A stretch of DNA of 52,768 nucleotides from Deltaproteobacteria bacterium. GTDB taxonomy: Bacteria > Desulfobacterota > GWC2-55-46. The position numbers and the translations under genes are program-made. Shown piece by piece: positions 40,168-49,734 of the stretch (its first letter is position 1; each line of letters opens with the position of its first letter). The DNA is taken from assembly GCA_016212705.1 (NCBI GenBank), contig JACREU010000108.1:1-52768 (forward strand). Direction: 5' to 3'. Under the pieces are notes generated by a model. The model worked only from the letters and a program-made list of their open reading frames with translations, made no database searches and was not told the origin of the DNA.

Positions 40168-40351
40168 GGGCCTTGAGAGCGTCTCTCCCGTAACCCGTCC
40201 GGTTCAGGTAAGCGCCGGACGCAAAGACCGGGTTGCCGTAGCCGCACCCGTGTAGCGACAGTCATATGTCCGGCCCTTGATCCATCTCCCGCCCTTCCCC
40301 GCGCCTTGAAAATAGTGGACTCAAGCCGAATTATTGGTATAATCTCTTGCT

Positions 40352-41176
40352 ATGGAAAAACCTATTCCGAAGAGAAGGCTTGGAAAGACCGGACTCGAAG
40401 TGACGATACTCGGGCTCGGCGGCGAGGGGATATTAAGGAGCTACGGCCAGGACAAGGCCGCGGTGGAGATGATATCCGAAGCCATAGATTTAGGGATCAA
40501 CTACATGGAATCCGCCCGCGCCTACGGCGGGAGCGAAATCTATTATGGAGAGGCCTTGAAGGGCAAGAGGGATAAGATATATCTGGCCTCCAAATCCCAC
40601 GCGCGGGACAGGAAAGGCGCTCTCGACCATCTCGACGAGACGCTTCGCAACATGAAGACCGACTACCTCGACGTCTGGCAGATACACGACGTCAGGACCG
40701 AGGACGACTTTAACGCCATCTTCGCCCCCAATGGCGCGCTCGAGGCGTTCGTTGAGGCAAAGGCCGCCGGAAAGGTCCGCTTCATAGGCGTTACAGGCCA
40801 CCAGGACCCGCTCATATTAAAGCGCTGTCTCGAGGCGTTCGACTTCGATACCGTCCTCATCCCGGTCAACCCCGCTGAACAGCACTACAAGCCCTTCATC
40901 GAAGAGATAGTCCCGATAGCCGGGGCAAAGGACATAGGTGTCGTCGCCATGAAGACCTACCTTAGAGGCCTCTGGGACGCGCCGAAAAAGCTCCTCTTCA
41001 ACTACGCGCTCACCCAGCCGGTCTCCACCGCCGTAATAGGCTCGGACAACATCGAACAGCTCAAGGAGAACGCCGAGCTCGCCTCGAACTTCTTCTCGCT
41101 CAAGCACAAGGAGATACAGCGCGTCGCCCAGATGATATCCCCGTTCGCGCGGGAACTCCTCTATTATAAGCCTTGA
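40352..41176 (+). CDS. Aldo/keto reductase
   Basis: LGKTGLEVTILGLGG; DLGINYMESARAYGGSE; QIHDV; GSDNIEQLKENAELA. Confidence 0.93.
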   Translation: MEKPIPKRRLGKTGLEVTILGLGGEGILRSYGQDKAAVEMISEAIDLGINYMESARAYGGSEIYYGEALKGKRDKIYLASKSHARDRKGALDHLDETLRNMKTDYLDVWQIHDVRTEDDFNAIFAPNGALEAFVEAKAAGKVRFIGVTGHQDPLILKRCLEAFDFDTVLIPVNPAEQHYKPFIEEIVPIAGAKDIGVVAMKTYLRGLWDAPKKLLFNYALTQPVSTAVIGSDNIEQLKENAELASNFFSLKHKEIQRVAQMISPFARELLYYKP

Positions 41177-41181
41177 AGTAC

Positions 41182-41217
41182 AAAACCCCCTGTGGCAGGG
41201 CCACAGGGGGTTTTTTT
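41182..41217 (+). terminator. Intrinsic terminator
   Basis: CCCCCTGTGGC-agg-GCCACAGGGGG then T7. Confidence 0.93.
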
Positions 41218-41232
41218 GCAATAGTCTTCGCC

Positions 41233-41949
41233 TTACGAGAGGCCGACGTCGATAAGGAGCATCTCCACGTCATTTTCCGCGCGGATGGCGATGTCGGTCT
41301 CATCCGTTATCATCGCGGCGCCGAATTCGTAGACAAGCCTTTCGTTTATCCGCGCCGGACCCCCTTCAAGCATATAGACGTAGGCCCCCCTACCGGGCTC
41401 CATGCGGTAGTCTGTCTCGCGCCCTTTTTCGAGGAATGAAGCGAATACGCGCGCATTGGATTTTATGGGGAGTGCGTCCTTGTGGACGGGCGAAACGATA
41501 GGCAGGAGTCTGTTGAAGCGGTCTTTCCGTTCGAAGTGCTTCTGCTCAACCGAAGGCTTGAGCCCCTCTGCCGACGGATAGAACCACATCTGGATGAAGC
41601 GCATCGGGGCGTCCGGCAGGTTGTTTATCTCAGAGTGCCACATCCCCCGGCCAACGGTCGTATGCTGGACCCCGCCCTTTTTGAGCACCCCGCCCCTGCC
41701 GTTCTCGTCGGCATGCCTGAACTCGCCGCCGGCGCAGTAGGTGACGACCTCTATTTCTCTATGGGGGTGGAGCGGCCAGATTGCTCCGGGGGAGAGTGTG
41801 TCGTCGTTGAATACGCGGAGCGCGCCGAAGCGCGTGTGTTTCCTGTCGCGGTAGTCCCCGAAAGAAAAGTGCCAGCGGCCCTGGAAGGTGCCTTCTTCGA
41901 TTTCGCCTTGGGCCTTGAATATCTCATCAGGGCTTCTGAGCGTAATCAT
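41233..41949 (-). CDS. Pirin family protein
   Basis: MITLRSPDEIFKAQGE start; HPHREIEVVTYCAGGEFRHADENG. Confidence 0.9.
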   Translation of the reverse strand: MITLRSPDEIFKAQGEIEEGTFQGRWHFSFGDYRDRKHTRFGALRVFNDDTLSPGAIWPLHPHREIEVVTYCAGGEFRHADENGRGGVLKKGGVQHTTVGRGMWHSEINNLPDAPMRFIQMWFYPSAEGLKPSVEQKHFERKDRFNRLLPIVSPVHKDALPIKSNARVFASFLEKGRETDYRMEPGRGAYVYMLEGGPARINERLVYEFGAAMITDETDIAIRAENDVEMLLIDVGLS

Positions 41950-42101
41950 CAGGGTTCTCCGTCCGGTAGGCCCAATGCGCACGCGTTGCCGCGCATCTAT
42001 TTAAGGGCTTTAAGGCGCGGCTTAAAAGCCGCGTACTTGAGGCCGCTGGTCTTCGATAAGGCTACCTCTAAAAATTGTTATTTTCAGAGGTAGACGGAAA
42101 T

Positions 42102-42623
42102 TCATCTTCTGGTGAGGAGCCCCTCTGCCGCCTTTAACGCCGCGTCAAAGTCTACCGAAGAGGTGACCTCCCTGACGATCTCGATATGGCGTATTACATC
42201 GTTAGAGTCTATGACGAATATCGAGCGCGTGAGCAACCGGAGCTCCTTTATGAGCACCCCGTAGCCCATCCCGAAAGACGCGTCCCTGTGGTCCGAAAGG
42301 GTCTGCACCTTCTCGATCCCCGCGCTCGAGCAGAACCTGCTTATGGCAAAGGGGAGGTCCATGCTGATATTGATGACCGCCACATCGCCGGGGAGCTTTG
42401 CGGCCTCCTGGTTGAAGCGCCGGGCCTGCGCGTCGCATACAGGGGTGTCGAGCGAGGGCGTTACGCTTATGATCTTCGCCTTGCCAAAAAAGTCCTTTAA
42501 CTGGACCTCTTTCAGGTCCTTGCCTATCGCCTTGAAGTCCGGGGCCTTGTCTCCCTTAGTAAGCTCAGGGCCGAGGAGCGTTAACGGGTTCCCCTTGAAT
42601 GTGACTACGCCTTTTCTCTCCAT
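42102..42623 (-). CDS. tpx: Thiol peroxidase
   Basis: VTPSLDTPVCDAQARRFN peroxidatic Cys; RFCSSAGI resolving Cys. Confidence 0.95.
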   Translation of the reverse strand: MERKGVVTFKGNPLTLLGPELTKGDKAPDFKAIGKDLKEVQLKDFFGKAKIISVTPSLDTPVCDAQARRFNQEAAKLPGDVAVINISMDLPFAISRFCSSAGIEKVQTLSDHRDASFGMGYGVLIKELRLLTRSIFVIDSNDVIRHIEIVREVTSSVDFDAALKAAEGLLTRR

Positions 42624-42949
42624 GCCTTAATCCCTTTCGACCTCTTTTTTGAGCCCATGAGCAGGCTGTTAGCTTAAGCGTATCAGAATCCGAAAAGTTG
42701 TCAAATGGCCCTGCGCCGGGTCCTCGCCGGACGGGCGAAGCTCACATCCAGCGGTGGATGGCAATTGGACGATAAGAGGCCCCGGATACTCCGGCTCGTC
42801 CTTGACAAAGACAGAGGTCAATGCTAAGTAACTGTTGATACCCAAGACTGCGGCGGACCGGACATTTCCTAACCGGCAGAGGCCCGGATAAGCGGCACGA
42901 GTCCGTGGGTCCGCAGGAACACGACCATTAACCCTTTCGGCGGAAGCGA

Positions 42950-43615
42950 ATGATACCTCTCAAGGACGACATCCCCTCGAGCACCTTCCCTTTCGTAACC
43001 ATAGCGATAATAGTAATCAACTCGCTCGTATTCATATACGAGATAATGCTCGGGATGCCGGGAGGGGAGGGGTTCGTCCTTAGGACCGCCGCGATACCCT
43101 ACGAGATAACGCATCTCATCGACGCGGCCCCGAGGTCGTTCGTGCCACCGCCTTTTACGCTCCTTACTGCAATGTTCGTCCACGGGGGGCTTTTTCACAT
43201 AGCAGGCAACATGCTCTTCCTCTGGGTATTCGGCGATAACGTCGAAGACGCGTTCGGACACTTCACGTTTTTTGTCTTCTATCTCGTGACCGGGGTGATT
43301 GCGAGCCTCTCTCACATAATGATGGAACCAACTTCGACGGTCCCCATGATAGGCGCGAGCGGCGCGGTCGCCGGGGTCCTCGGCGCGTACTTCCTTATGT
43401 TCCCGAGGGCTCAGATAAAAACGCTCGTATTTCTCATCTTCTTCGTATCCGTCGCCCGCATACCGGCCGTAGTATTCCTTGGCTTCTGGTTTTTGATGCA
43501 GATATTGAGCTCTGGCGTAGCCTCCGGCGGCATAGCCTGGTACGCACATATAGGAGGGTTTCTCGCGGGCATCCTCGGGGTGCTTCTCATCCGGCCTTTC
43601 AAGAGGAGGGGATAG
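42950..43615 (+). CDS. Rhomboid family intramembrane serine protease
   Basis: MFVHGGLFHIAGNMLFLWVFG; IGASGAVAGVLGAY; HIGGFLAGILG. Confidence 0.95.
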   Translation: MIPLKDDIPSSTFPFVTIAIIVINSLVFIYEIMLGMPGGEGFVLRTAAIPYEITHLIDAAPRSFVPPPFTLLTAMFVHGGLFHIAGNMLFLWVFGDNVEDAFGHFTFFVFYLVTGVIASLSHIMMEPTSTVPMIGASGAVAGVLGAYFLMFPRAQIKTLVFLIFFVSVARIPAVVFLGFWFLMQILSSGVASGGIAWYAHIGGFLAGILGVLLIRPFKRRG

Positions 43616-43627
43616 AAAAGGAGGCTT

Positions 43628-44794
43628 ATGAAACGGACATTCCACGTAGCAAGCGACGAGGACATAAAGGGCGGACGCGTGACCGACGTATACTTCGCGC
43701 GGACCCTCGAAATACTTAAAGAGAAGGGGATAGACAAGAGGGTCAGGGCCGAGTTCTTCGCGAAGAAACTGCCCGCCAACTACGGCTGGGGGGTGCTCGC
43801 GGGGATAGAAGAGGTCGCGCGCCTCATGGAAGGCAAGCCGGTGAACATAAGGTCTTTCAGGGAAGGCGAGGTCTTCTACCCCTGGGAGCCGGTCGTGGAG
43901 ATAGAGGGGAGATACGCTGACTTCTGCGTATTCGAGACGGCGCTTTTGGGCCTCATCTGCGAATCGACAGGGGTGGCGACAAAGTCAGCGAGGATAAGGC
44001 TTGCGGCGGGCGACAGGACGGTCGCGAGCTTCGGGGCGAGAAGGATGCACCCGGCGATAGCGCCTATGATAGAGCGTGCCGCTTTCATAGGCGGGTGCGA
44101 CGGGGTCGCCGTAATCGCGAGCGCGGATCTGCTGGAGGTCGACCCAATGGGCACCATGCCGCACGCGCTCATACTCGTCATCGGCGATACAGTCGAGGCA
44201 ACGCGGGCGTTTGATGAGGTGATAGGCAGGGATGTAAAGAGGGTCGCGCTCATAGATACCTTCAACGACGAGAAGTTCGAGGCATTGCGGGTCGCCGGGG
44301 CGATGAAGGAGAGGCTCTACGGGGTCAGGCTCGATACGCCCGCTTCAAGGAGGGGCGACTTCTACCGGATATTCGAGGAGGTCAGATGGGAGCTCGACCT
44401 CAGGGGTTTTAAGGATGTAAAGCTCTTCGCGAGCGGCGGGCTCGACGAAGACGAGGTGATAAGGCTAAAGCCCATCGTCGACGCCTTCGGCGTCGGCACC
44501 TGCATCAGCAACGCCCCTGTCGTCGACTTTGCGATGGACATAACGGAGATTGAGGGAAAGCCTATCGCGAAACGGGGCAAGTGGTCTGGGGTGAAGGACG
44601 TTATCAAGTGTTCGGCCTGCAATGAAAGAAAGATAATCCCTTTAGGGGCCGCAACGGGTGAGTGCGCCTGCGGCGGCGGGTTTGCAAGCCTCTTCCATCC
44701 GCTTGTAACGGAGGGCAGGATAGTCCGGGAGCTTCCGAAGCCGAAGGAGATAAGGGAGAGGACGCTTAAGGGGATAAAGGGACTTTCTTTGTAA
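43628..44794 (+). CDS. pncB: Nicotinate phosphoribosyltransferase with C-terminal Cys4 knuckle
   Basis: NAPRTase fold motifs (FGARRMHPAIAP, VRLDTPASRRGDF, LFASGGLDE); CSAC...CACGGG tail. Confidence 0.88.
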   Translation: MKRTFHVASDEDIKGGRVTDVYFARTLEILKEKGIDKRVRAEFFAKKLPANYGWGVLAGIEEVARLMEGKPVNIRSFREGEVFYPWEPVVEIEGRYADFCVFETALLGLICESTGVATKSARIRLAAGDRTVASFGARRMHPAIAPMIERAAFIGGCDGVAVIASADLLEVDPMGTMPHALILVIGDTVEATRAFDEVIGRDVKRVALIDTFNDEKFEALRVAGAMKERLYGVRLDTPASRRGDFYRIFEEVRWELDLRGFKDVKLFASGGLDEDEVIRLKPIVDAFGVGTCISNAPVVDFAMDITEIEGKPIAKRGKWSGVKDVIKCSACNERKIIPLGAATGECACGGGFASLFHPLVTEGRIVRELPKPKEIRERTLKGIKGLSL

Positions 44795-44859
44795 TTTACA
44801 GTGAATGGCGGTCCAGGAAAGTTTTCAGGTTCGGAAGGATAGTGAATTTTTGCGGCCTC

Positions 44860-45024
44860 TCAGAAGTGCATCCTGCCGTGGAGCTTGTCCGCCAGGGCCG
44901 CCATGTACTTGAAAATAATCTCCGAGTTGTTCGTAAGGAGATAAACGAGGTTTCCGAGCACCAGGAGCGAGATCAACGCCATTAAAAGGTATTTAGACTT
45001 TTGAGCCGTGGTTTCTTTTATCAT
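44860..45024 (-). CDS. 54-aa single-TM hypothetical protein
   Basis: MIKETTAQKSKYLLMALISLLVLGNLVYLLTNN; RBS AGGAGGGA. Confidence 0.6.
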   Translation of the reverse strand: MIKETTAQKSKYLLMALISLLVLGNLVYLLTNNSEIIFKYMAALADKLHGRMHF

Positions 45025-45323
45025 AAGTCCCTCCTTTTCAAAAATCCTCATATTGTTTATATCGGGTGCGGCATTCAAAAACTTTAGCCCTTTTTTGCCC
45101 TCACGACCGTCCCCCTGGCCTGTCCATGCGCCCATATTAAAACGACCCGCATTAAGGCTTAATGAAATCAGGAAATAAGCCGAAAGACTATGAAGGCTCC
45201 GCGGACCCCGCTGTTCGAGCCATTGTTGATTTTAGGGGCGGAATATGGTAAAAAATTGAGAGTTTTCCGTTGGTTTTGAGGCCCACGGCTGTCTCTCTGG
45301 CCTGGAATACCCATTGGAGCAGG

Positions 45324-46778
45324 ATGAGCAAAGAGCCGAAAGAGACTAACTGGGCGCTTGAACACATCGAGTCGCGAAAATCCCTCATCCGGGCCTCGTA
45401 CGATAGTATCGCCGAGGTCCGCGAAAAGTGGATAATAAAGAACCGCTACTTCTACAAGAAGCTCGGGGCCTCGCTCAAATTTATCGTTGAGCCGGGCAAG
45501 GGTGTCCTCCTCTTCAGGTCCGAGCTCGGCCAGGTCCTCCCGGACCTATCCCCCCAAAAGGCGCTCGGCGTCGATATCTGCCAGAAGATGGTATCGTTCG
45601 CCAGGAAAAAGTACCCGCAATACTCCTTCGAGTGCGCCGACCCCGAGGATGTCGAGCTGAAAGAGAAGTTCGACTACATCGTCTTTTACACCTTAGGCGA
45701 CATCATAGACATCGAGAAGGCATTCTTAAACGCAGGACGCTCCGCCGACGATTCCACGCGCCTCATCGTCATCAACTACAACTACCTCTGGAGGCCGCTC
45801 ATCGTGGCCGCCGAGAAGCTCGGCTGGAAGGTCCCGCAGCCTACGCAGAACTGGCTTAACCTCCCGGTAATCGAGAACATGCTCTATCTCGCCGGATACG
45901 AGGTGGTGAAAAGATACCATCAGGTGCTCTTTCCCGTCAACATCCCGGCCGTCTCGTGGTTCTTTAACGACATACTCGCCAAGGTCCCGGTAATAAAGGG
46001 CCTCTGCTTCCTCCAGATAGCGGTAGCGAAGAAGATAGTGAACAGGCCCGCTGACGGCTATACCGTCTCCGTAATCGTCCCGTGCAGGAACGAGAAGGGG
46101 AACATCGCGGACGCCGTAAAGCGCGTGCCGAAGATGGGCAAAGGGACCGAGCTTATATTCTGCGACGATAAATCCACGGACGGCACCGCGGACGAGGTCA
46201 GGCGCATGATGGCCTTGTATCCTGAAAAGAACATCAGGCTCGTCAATGGCCCCGGCATCTGCAAGGCGAAGAACGTCTGGGCCGGGTTCGACGCGGCAAA
46301 GGGCGACATCCTCATGATACTCGACGCCGACTTGACCGTCATACCCGAGGAGCTCCCGTACTTCTACGACGCCATAGCAACCGGCAGGGGCGAGTTCATA
46401 AACGGCTCCCGCATGATATACCCCATGCAGGAGCAGGCGATGAGGACCCTTAACATCATTGGGAACAAGTTCTTCAGCCTCGCCTTTTCGTACCTCCTCG
46501 GACAGAGGCTCACCGACACCCTCTGCGGCACAAAGGTCATATGGAGAAAGGACTGGCCGAGTGTAAAGGGGCTACTCGGCTCCTGGGGGGTCGAAGACAG
46601 GTGGGGCGACTACGAGCTCATATTCGGCGCGGCGAAGCTCCATCTTAAGATAATCGAGGTGCCTGTCCATTACCTCGAGCGCGTCTACGGGGAAACGAAG
46701 ATGACGAAGCGTTTGCAGAACGGCGTCGTCATGCTCCGGATGTGCATGGCGGCGCTTAAAAAATTCAAGTTCGTTTAA
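45324..46778 (+). CDS. Fusion: N-terminal SAM-methyltransferase-like domain plus C-terminal GT2 (DPM1-like) glycosyltransferase
   Basis: KALGVDICQKMVSFARKKYPQYSFECADPEDVELKEKFDYIVFYTLGDI; VSVIVPCRNEKGNIADAV, ILDADLTV, DTLCGTKVIW. Confidence 0.88.
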   Translation: MSKEPKETNWALEHIESRKSLIRASYDSIAEVREKWIIKNRYFYKKLGASLKFIVEPGKGVLLFRSELGQVLPDLSPQKALGVDICQKMVSFARKKYPQYSFECADPEDVELKEKFDYIVFYTLGDIIDIEKAFLNAGRSADDSTRLIVINYNYLWRPLIVAAEKLGWKVPQPTQNWLNLPVIENMLYLAGYEVVKRYHQVLFPVNIPAVSWFFNDILAKVPVIKGLCFLQIAVAKKIVNRPADGYTVSVIVPCRNEKGNIADAVKRVPKMGKGTELIFCDDKSTDGTADEVRRMMALYPEKNIRLVNGPGICKAKNVWAGFDAAKGDILMILDADLTVIPEELPYFYDAIATGRGEFINGSRMIYPMQEQAMRTLNIIGNKFFSLAFSYLLGQRLTDTLCGTKVIWRKDWPSVKGLLGSWGVEDRWGDYELIFGAAKLHLKIIEVPVHYLERVYGETKMTKRLQNGVVMLRMCMAALKKFKFV

Positions 46779-46807
46779 CAAACCTTCGGGAAGACCGAAC
46801 TGACGGG

Positions 46808-47530
46808 ATGTCCAAAGAGATATTAGACCAGCACAGGGTGTTATGGGAAAAGAAGAAGGTCACCAGGTACCTGTACAATAAATGGTACGGGGATATTCGG
46901 GAAGTCCTTGTCTCAGGCCCAACGGTCGAGCTCGGGGCCGGCACGGGCAACTTCAAGGAGTTCATGCCTTCTGCCGTATCTTCCGATATCGTATTCTGCG
47001 AATGGCTTGACGTGGTAAGCGACGCAATGGCATTGCCTTACAGGGACGGCTCTGTCGGCAATTTCGTCCTTATAGACGCGATACACCACGTAAAGAGGCC
47101 AATAGCGGTCATTGACGAGATGCAGAGGTGTCTTAAAAAGGGCGGGCGGATAGTGATATTGGACGTCTATATTTCCCCGCTATCCTATCTGTACTATAAT
47201 TTCCTGCACAAAGAAGACGTCGACCTTTCGGCCGACGTCTTTGACATGGTGGACGATGCCGTGGAAAAGGCCCCGTTTTCCTCGAACCAGGCGATCGCCA
47301 CGCTCCTTTTTTTCAGGGGCATCGAAAGGTTTATGAAAATGTATCCGCGCCTTAAGGTCATACGGAGGGAGGTAAGGGACTTCATGCTATACCCCTTAAG
47401 CGGCGGGTTCGAGGGCGCTCAGCTTGTGCCGTTTTCAATGACAGGCTTTCTTGAGTCGGTCGACAAATGGGGTTTGAAGATATTGGGCTCAAAAGTAGCC
47501 GCAAGGTGTCTGGTAGTCCTGGAGAAATAA
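46808..47530 (+). CDS. Class I SAM-dependent methyltransferase
   Basis: VELGAGTGNFKEF; LPYRDGSVGNFVLIDAIHHV. Confidence 0.88.
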   Translation: MSKEILDQHRVLWEKKKVTRYLYNKWYGDIREVLVSGPTVELGAGTGNFKEFMPSAVSSDIVFCEWLDVVSDAMALPYRDGSVGNFVLIDAIHHVKRPIAVIDEMQRCLKKGGRIVILDVYISPLSYLYYNFLHKEDVDLSADVFDMVDDAVEKAPFSSNQAIATLLFFRGIERFMKMYPRLKVIRREVRDFMLYPLSGGFEGAQLVPFSMTGFLESVDKWGLKILGSKVAARCLVVLEK

Positions 47531-47605
47531 GCGCCTTTAAATGGAAAAAAGACCGGCGGGCGACGCAGGGCCGACACGGATAAAAATAAGGCATAAGGCC
47601 GGAAG

Positions 47606-49546
47606 ATGGACAAACGGGTCTCCAAAAAAAACGATGCGAATAACGGCAGGAAGGGGCCGGCCGGCAAAACCGCCGCCGGGCCGGTCGTGAACATCCGTGA
47701 CTACATGCCGAAGAGGGATTTTTCCGCGGTATGGGTCCACATCTTCGCTATTGTCGTGCTGACGATAGCCATATACTCAAATGGCATGAACGGCGCTTTT
47801 GTGGGGGACGATGTGAGCTTCATAGAAGACAACATCGCCATACGGAGCCTCGCCAACGTCCCGGAGTTCTTTTTGTCGCCCAAGTCGCTTGCCGCCGGGG
47901 ATACCGAGTGGGGGACGACCATATACAGGCCGCTACGCACCGTCTCTTTCGCCGTCGACTACGCGCTCTTCGGTCTGAAGCCCTATGGATACCACGTCGT
48001 GAACCTCATCCTCCACCTGGGTGCGTCTGTTTCGTTCTACTTCGTGGTCCTCGGCCTCTTCAATATCGCCGGGGTCGCGTTCCTGTCCGCGCTCCTCTTT
48101 GCCGTGCACCCGGTCCACATAGAGGCCGTCACCTGGATAGCATCCAGAGCCGACCTTATCGGCATGGCCCTCTTAAACCTCTCATTCCTCGCGTACATGA
48201 GGCACAAGGAGGGGAGGGGCCGCGCGTGGCTTATAGCCTCGCTCGCGCTCTCGTTCCTCTCGTACATGGGTAAGGAGACGATGGTATTCTTCCCCGGCCT
48301 CATCATCCTTTACGACTACGCCACGAGGAACAGGCGCCCCATGCTCGACACCGTAAAGGCGAACATCTGGAGCTGGGCGCTCTTTGCGGCCGTATGCGCC
48401 GCGTATTTATTCATAAGGATGTCCATTACCGGGAGGATGTCGCAAAACCAGGGGTGGTGGGGAGGGACGGCCTATTCGAACTTCCTCATGATGGCCGAGG
48501 CGACGGCGACGTACATAAGGCTCATGGTCTTGCCGTACGGCTTTACATTCCACTACATCATCGACCCGGTATACAGCGTATTCGCCCCGAAGGTCATCGT
48601 ATCCCTCATCGTCATACTCGCCTCTCTAATCCTCATAGCGTATGCGCACTTCAGGAACAGACTCGTATTCTTCTCTCTCCTCTGGTTCTATCTCGGGCTC
48701 GTGCCGATAGCGAACATCATCCCGATATCGTTTTCCATGATGGCGGAAAGATACATATACGCGGCCTCGGCCGGGCCGGTCATCGCGGCCGGCTACGGGT
48801 TATATCGCCTCTACAGGTACGCGGGAGAGAAATCGCCCGTCTTGCAAAGGCTCGCCGCAGGCGCCATAATCGTCCTCGTCCTCATATTCTCCGCGCAGGT
48901 GGTCATAAGGAACGACGACTATAAGGACGAGTTCGCCTTCTACTCATCCGCCGTCGCGGTCTCCCCGGGGTCCCCTCCATCGAACAAGGGGCTCGCCGAC
49001 CAGTACTACAACAGGAAGGAGTACGCCAAATCAATTGAGTATTACGAGAAGGCGATAGCCCTGGACCCGGGCTACGTCGAGGCGCTCCTTGGCGAGGCGG
49101 TCGCTTACAGGGAGACCGGGGAGCTCACGAAGGCGCTCTCAGCCGCCAGAAAGGCCGCCCTTGTCGAAGAGAAGGTCGCCTCATTAAAGCCCAAGAACCC
49201 GCTCATAAAGTTCAACCTCGGCAACATCTATAAAGAGATGGGCGACCTTGAAGCCGCGCGCGCCGAGTGGGAGGCGGCGGTCTCTCTCAACCCCGATTAC
49301 TCGGAGGCGCTGAACCATCTCGGCATCTACTGGCAGTTGAAGGGGGATAACGCCAAGGCCCTTTCCATGTTCGAGAGGTCGCTTAAGGCGAACCCGTTTA
49401 ACGCGGAGACGCATTACAACGCCGCGCTCCTATGCGAGACCGGAGGCGACTCCGCAAAGGCGCGCGTGCATTTCAAGAGTTTTATGGAGCTCGCCGGCCC
49501 CGAGTACGCCTATGAGGTGGAGGCGCTTAAGGGTAAGGGGTATTGA
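47606..49546 (+). CDS. Large membrane protein with C-terminal TPRs, TMTC/GT-C-like
   Basis: GDDVSFIEDN, YHVVNLILHLGAS, AVHPVHIEAVTWIASRADL, C-terminal TPR units. Confidence 0.82.
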   Translation: MDKRVSKKNDANNGRKGPAGKTAAGPVVNIRDYMPKRDFSAVWVHIFAIVVLTIAIYSNGMNGAFVGDDVSFIEDNIAIRSLANVPEFFLSPKSLAAGDTEWGTTIYRPLRTVSFAVDYALFGLKPYGYHVVNLILHLGASVSFYFVVLGLFNIAGVAFLSALLFAVHPVHIEAVTWIASRADLIGMALLNLSFLAYMRHKEGRGRAWLIASLALSFLSYMGKETMVFFPGLIILYDYATRNRRPMLDTVKANIWSWALFAAVCAAYLFIRMSITGRMSQNQGWWGGTAYSNFLMMAEATATYIRLMVLPYGFTFHYIIDPVYSVFAPKVIVSLIVILASLILIAYAHFRNRLVFFSLLWFYLGLVPIANIIPISFSMMAERYIYAASAGPVIAAGYGLYRLYRYAGEKSPVLQRLAAGAIIVLVLIFSAQVVIRNDDYKDEFAFYSSAVAVSPGSPPSNKGLADQYYNRKEYAKSIEYYEKAIALDPGYVEALLGEAVAYRETGELTKALSAARKAALVEEKVASLKPKNPLIKFNLGNIYKEMGDLEAARAEWEAAVSLNPDYSEALNHLGIYWQLKGDNAKALSMFERSLKANPFNAETHYNAALLCETGGDSAKARVHFKSFMELAGPEYAYEVEALKGKGY

Positions 49547-49734
49547 ACCCTCATGAGGGGCTTTTCCGGCATGTGAAACAAGTCCCTCAGGGACAATCGC
49601 CTTTATCCCCATCGTTAAGACGCTTTTGCGCTTAATCCCGGCTATTGGATAATCGATTGATTTGTGATATCTTCTTCTGAATTTGCGCTGTCCCGCCTCC
49701 CGGCGGGCCGCACGGAAGGTACGCATCAATCGTT

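Noticed and set aside
42869-43645. 258-aa minus ORF opposite the rhomboid gene
   Set aside because: Biased composition, no family signature; plus-strand rhomboid motifs are clear.
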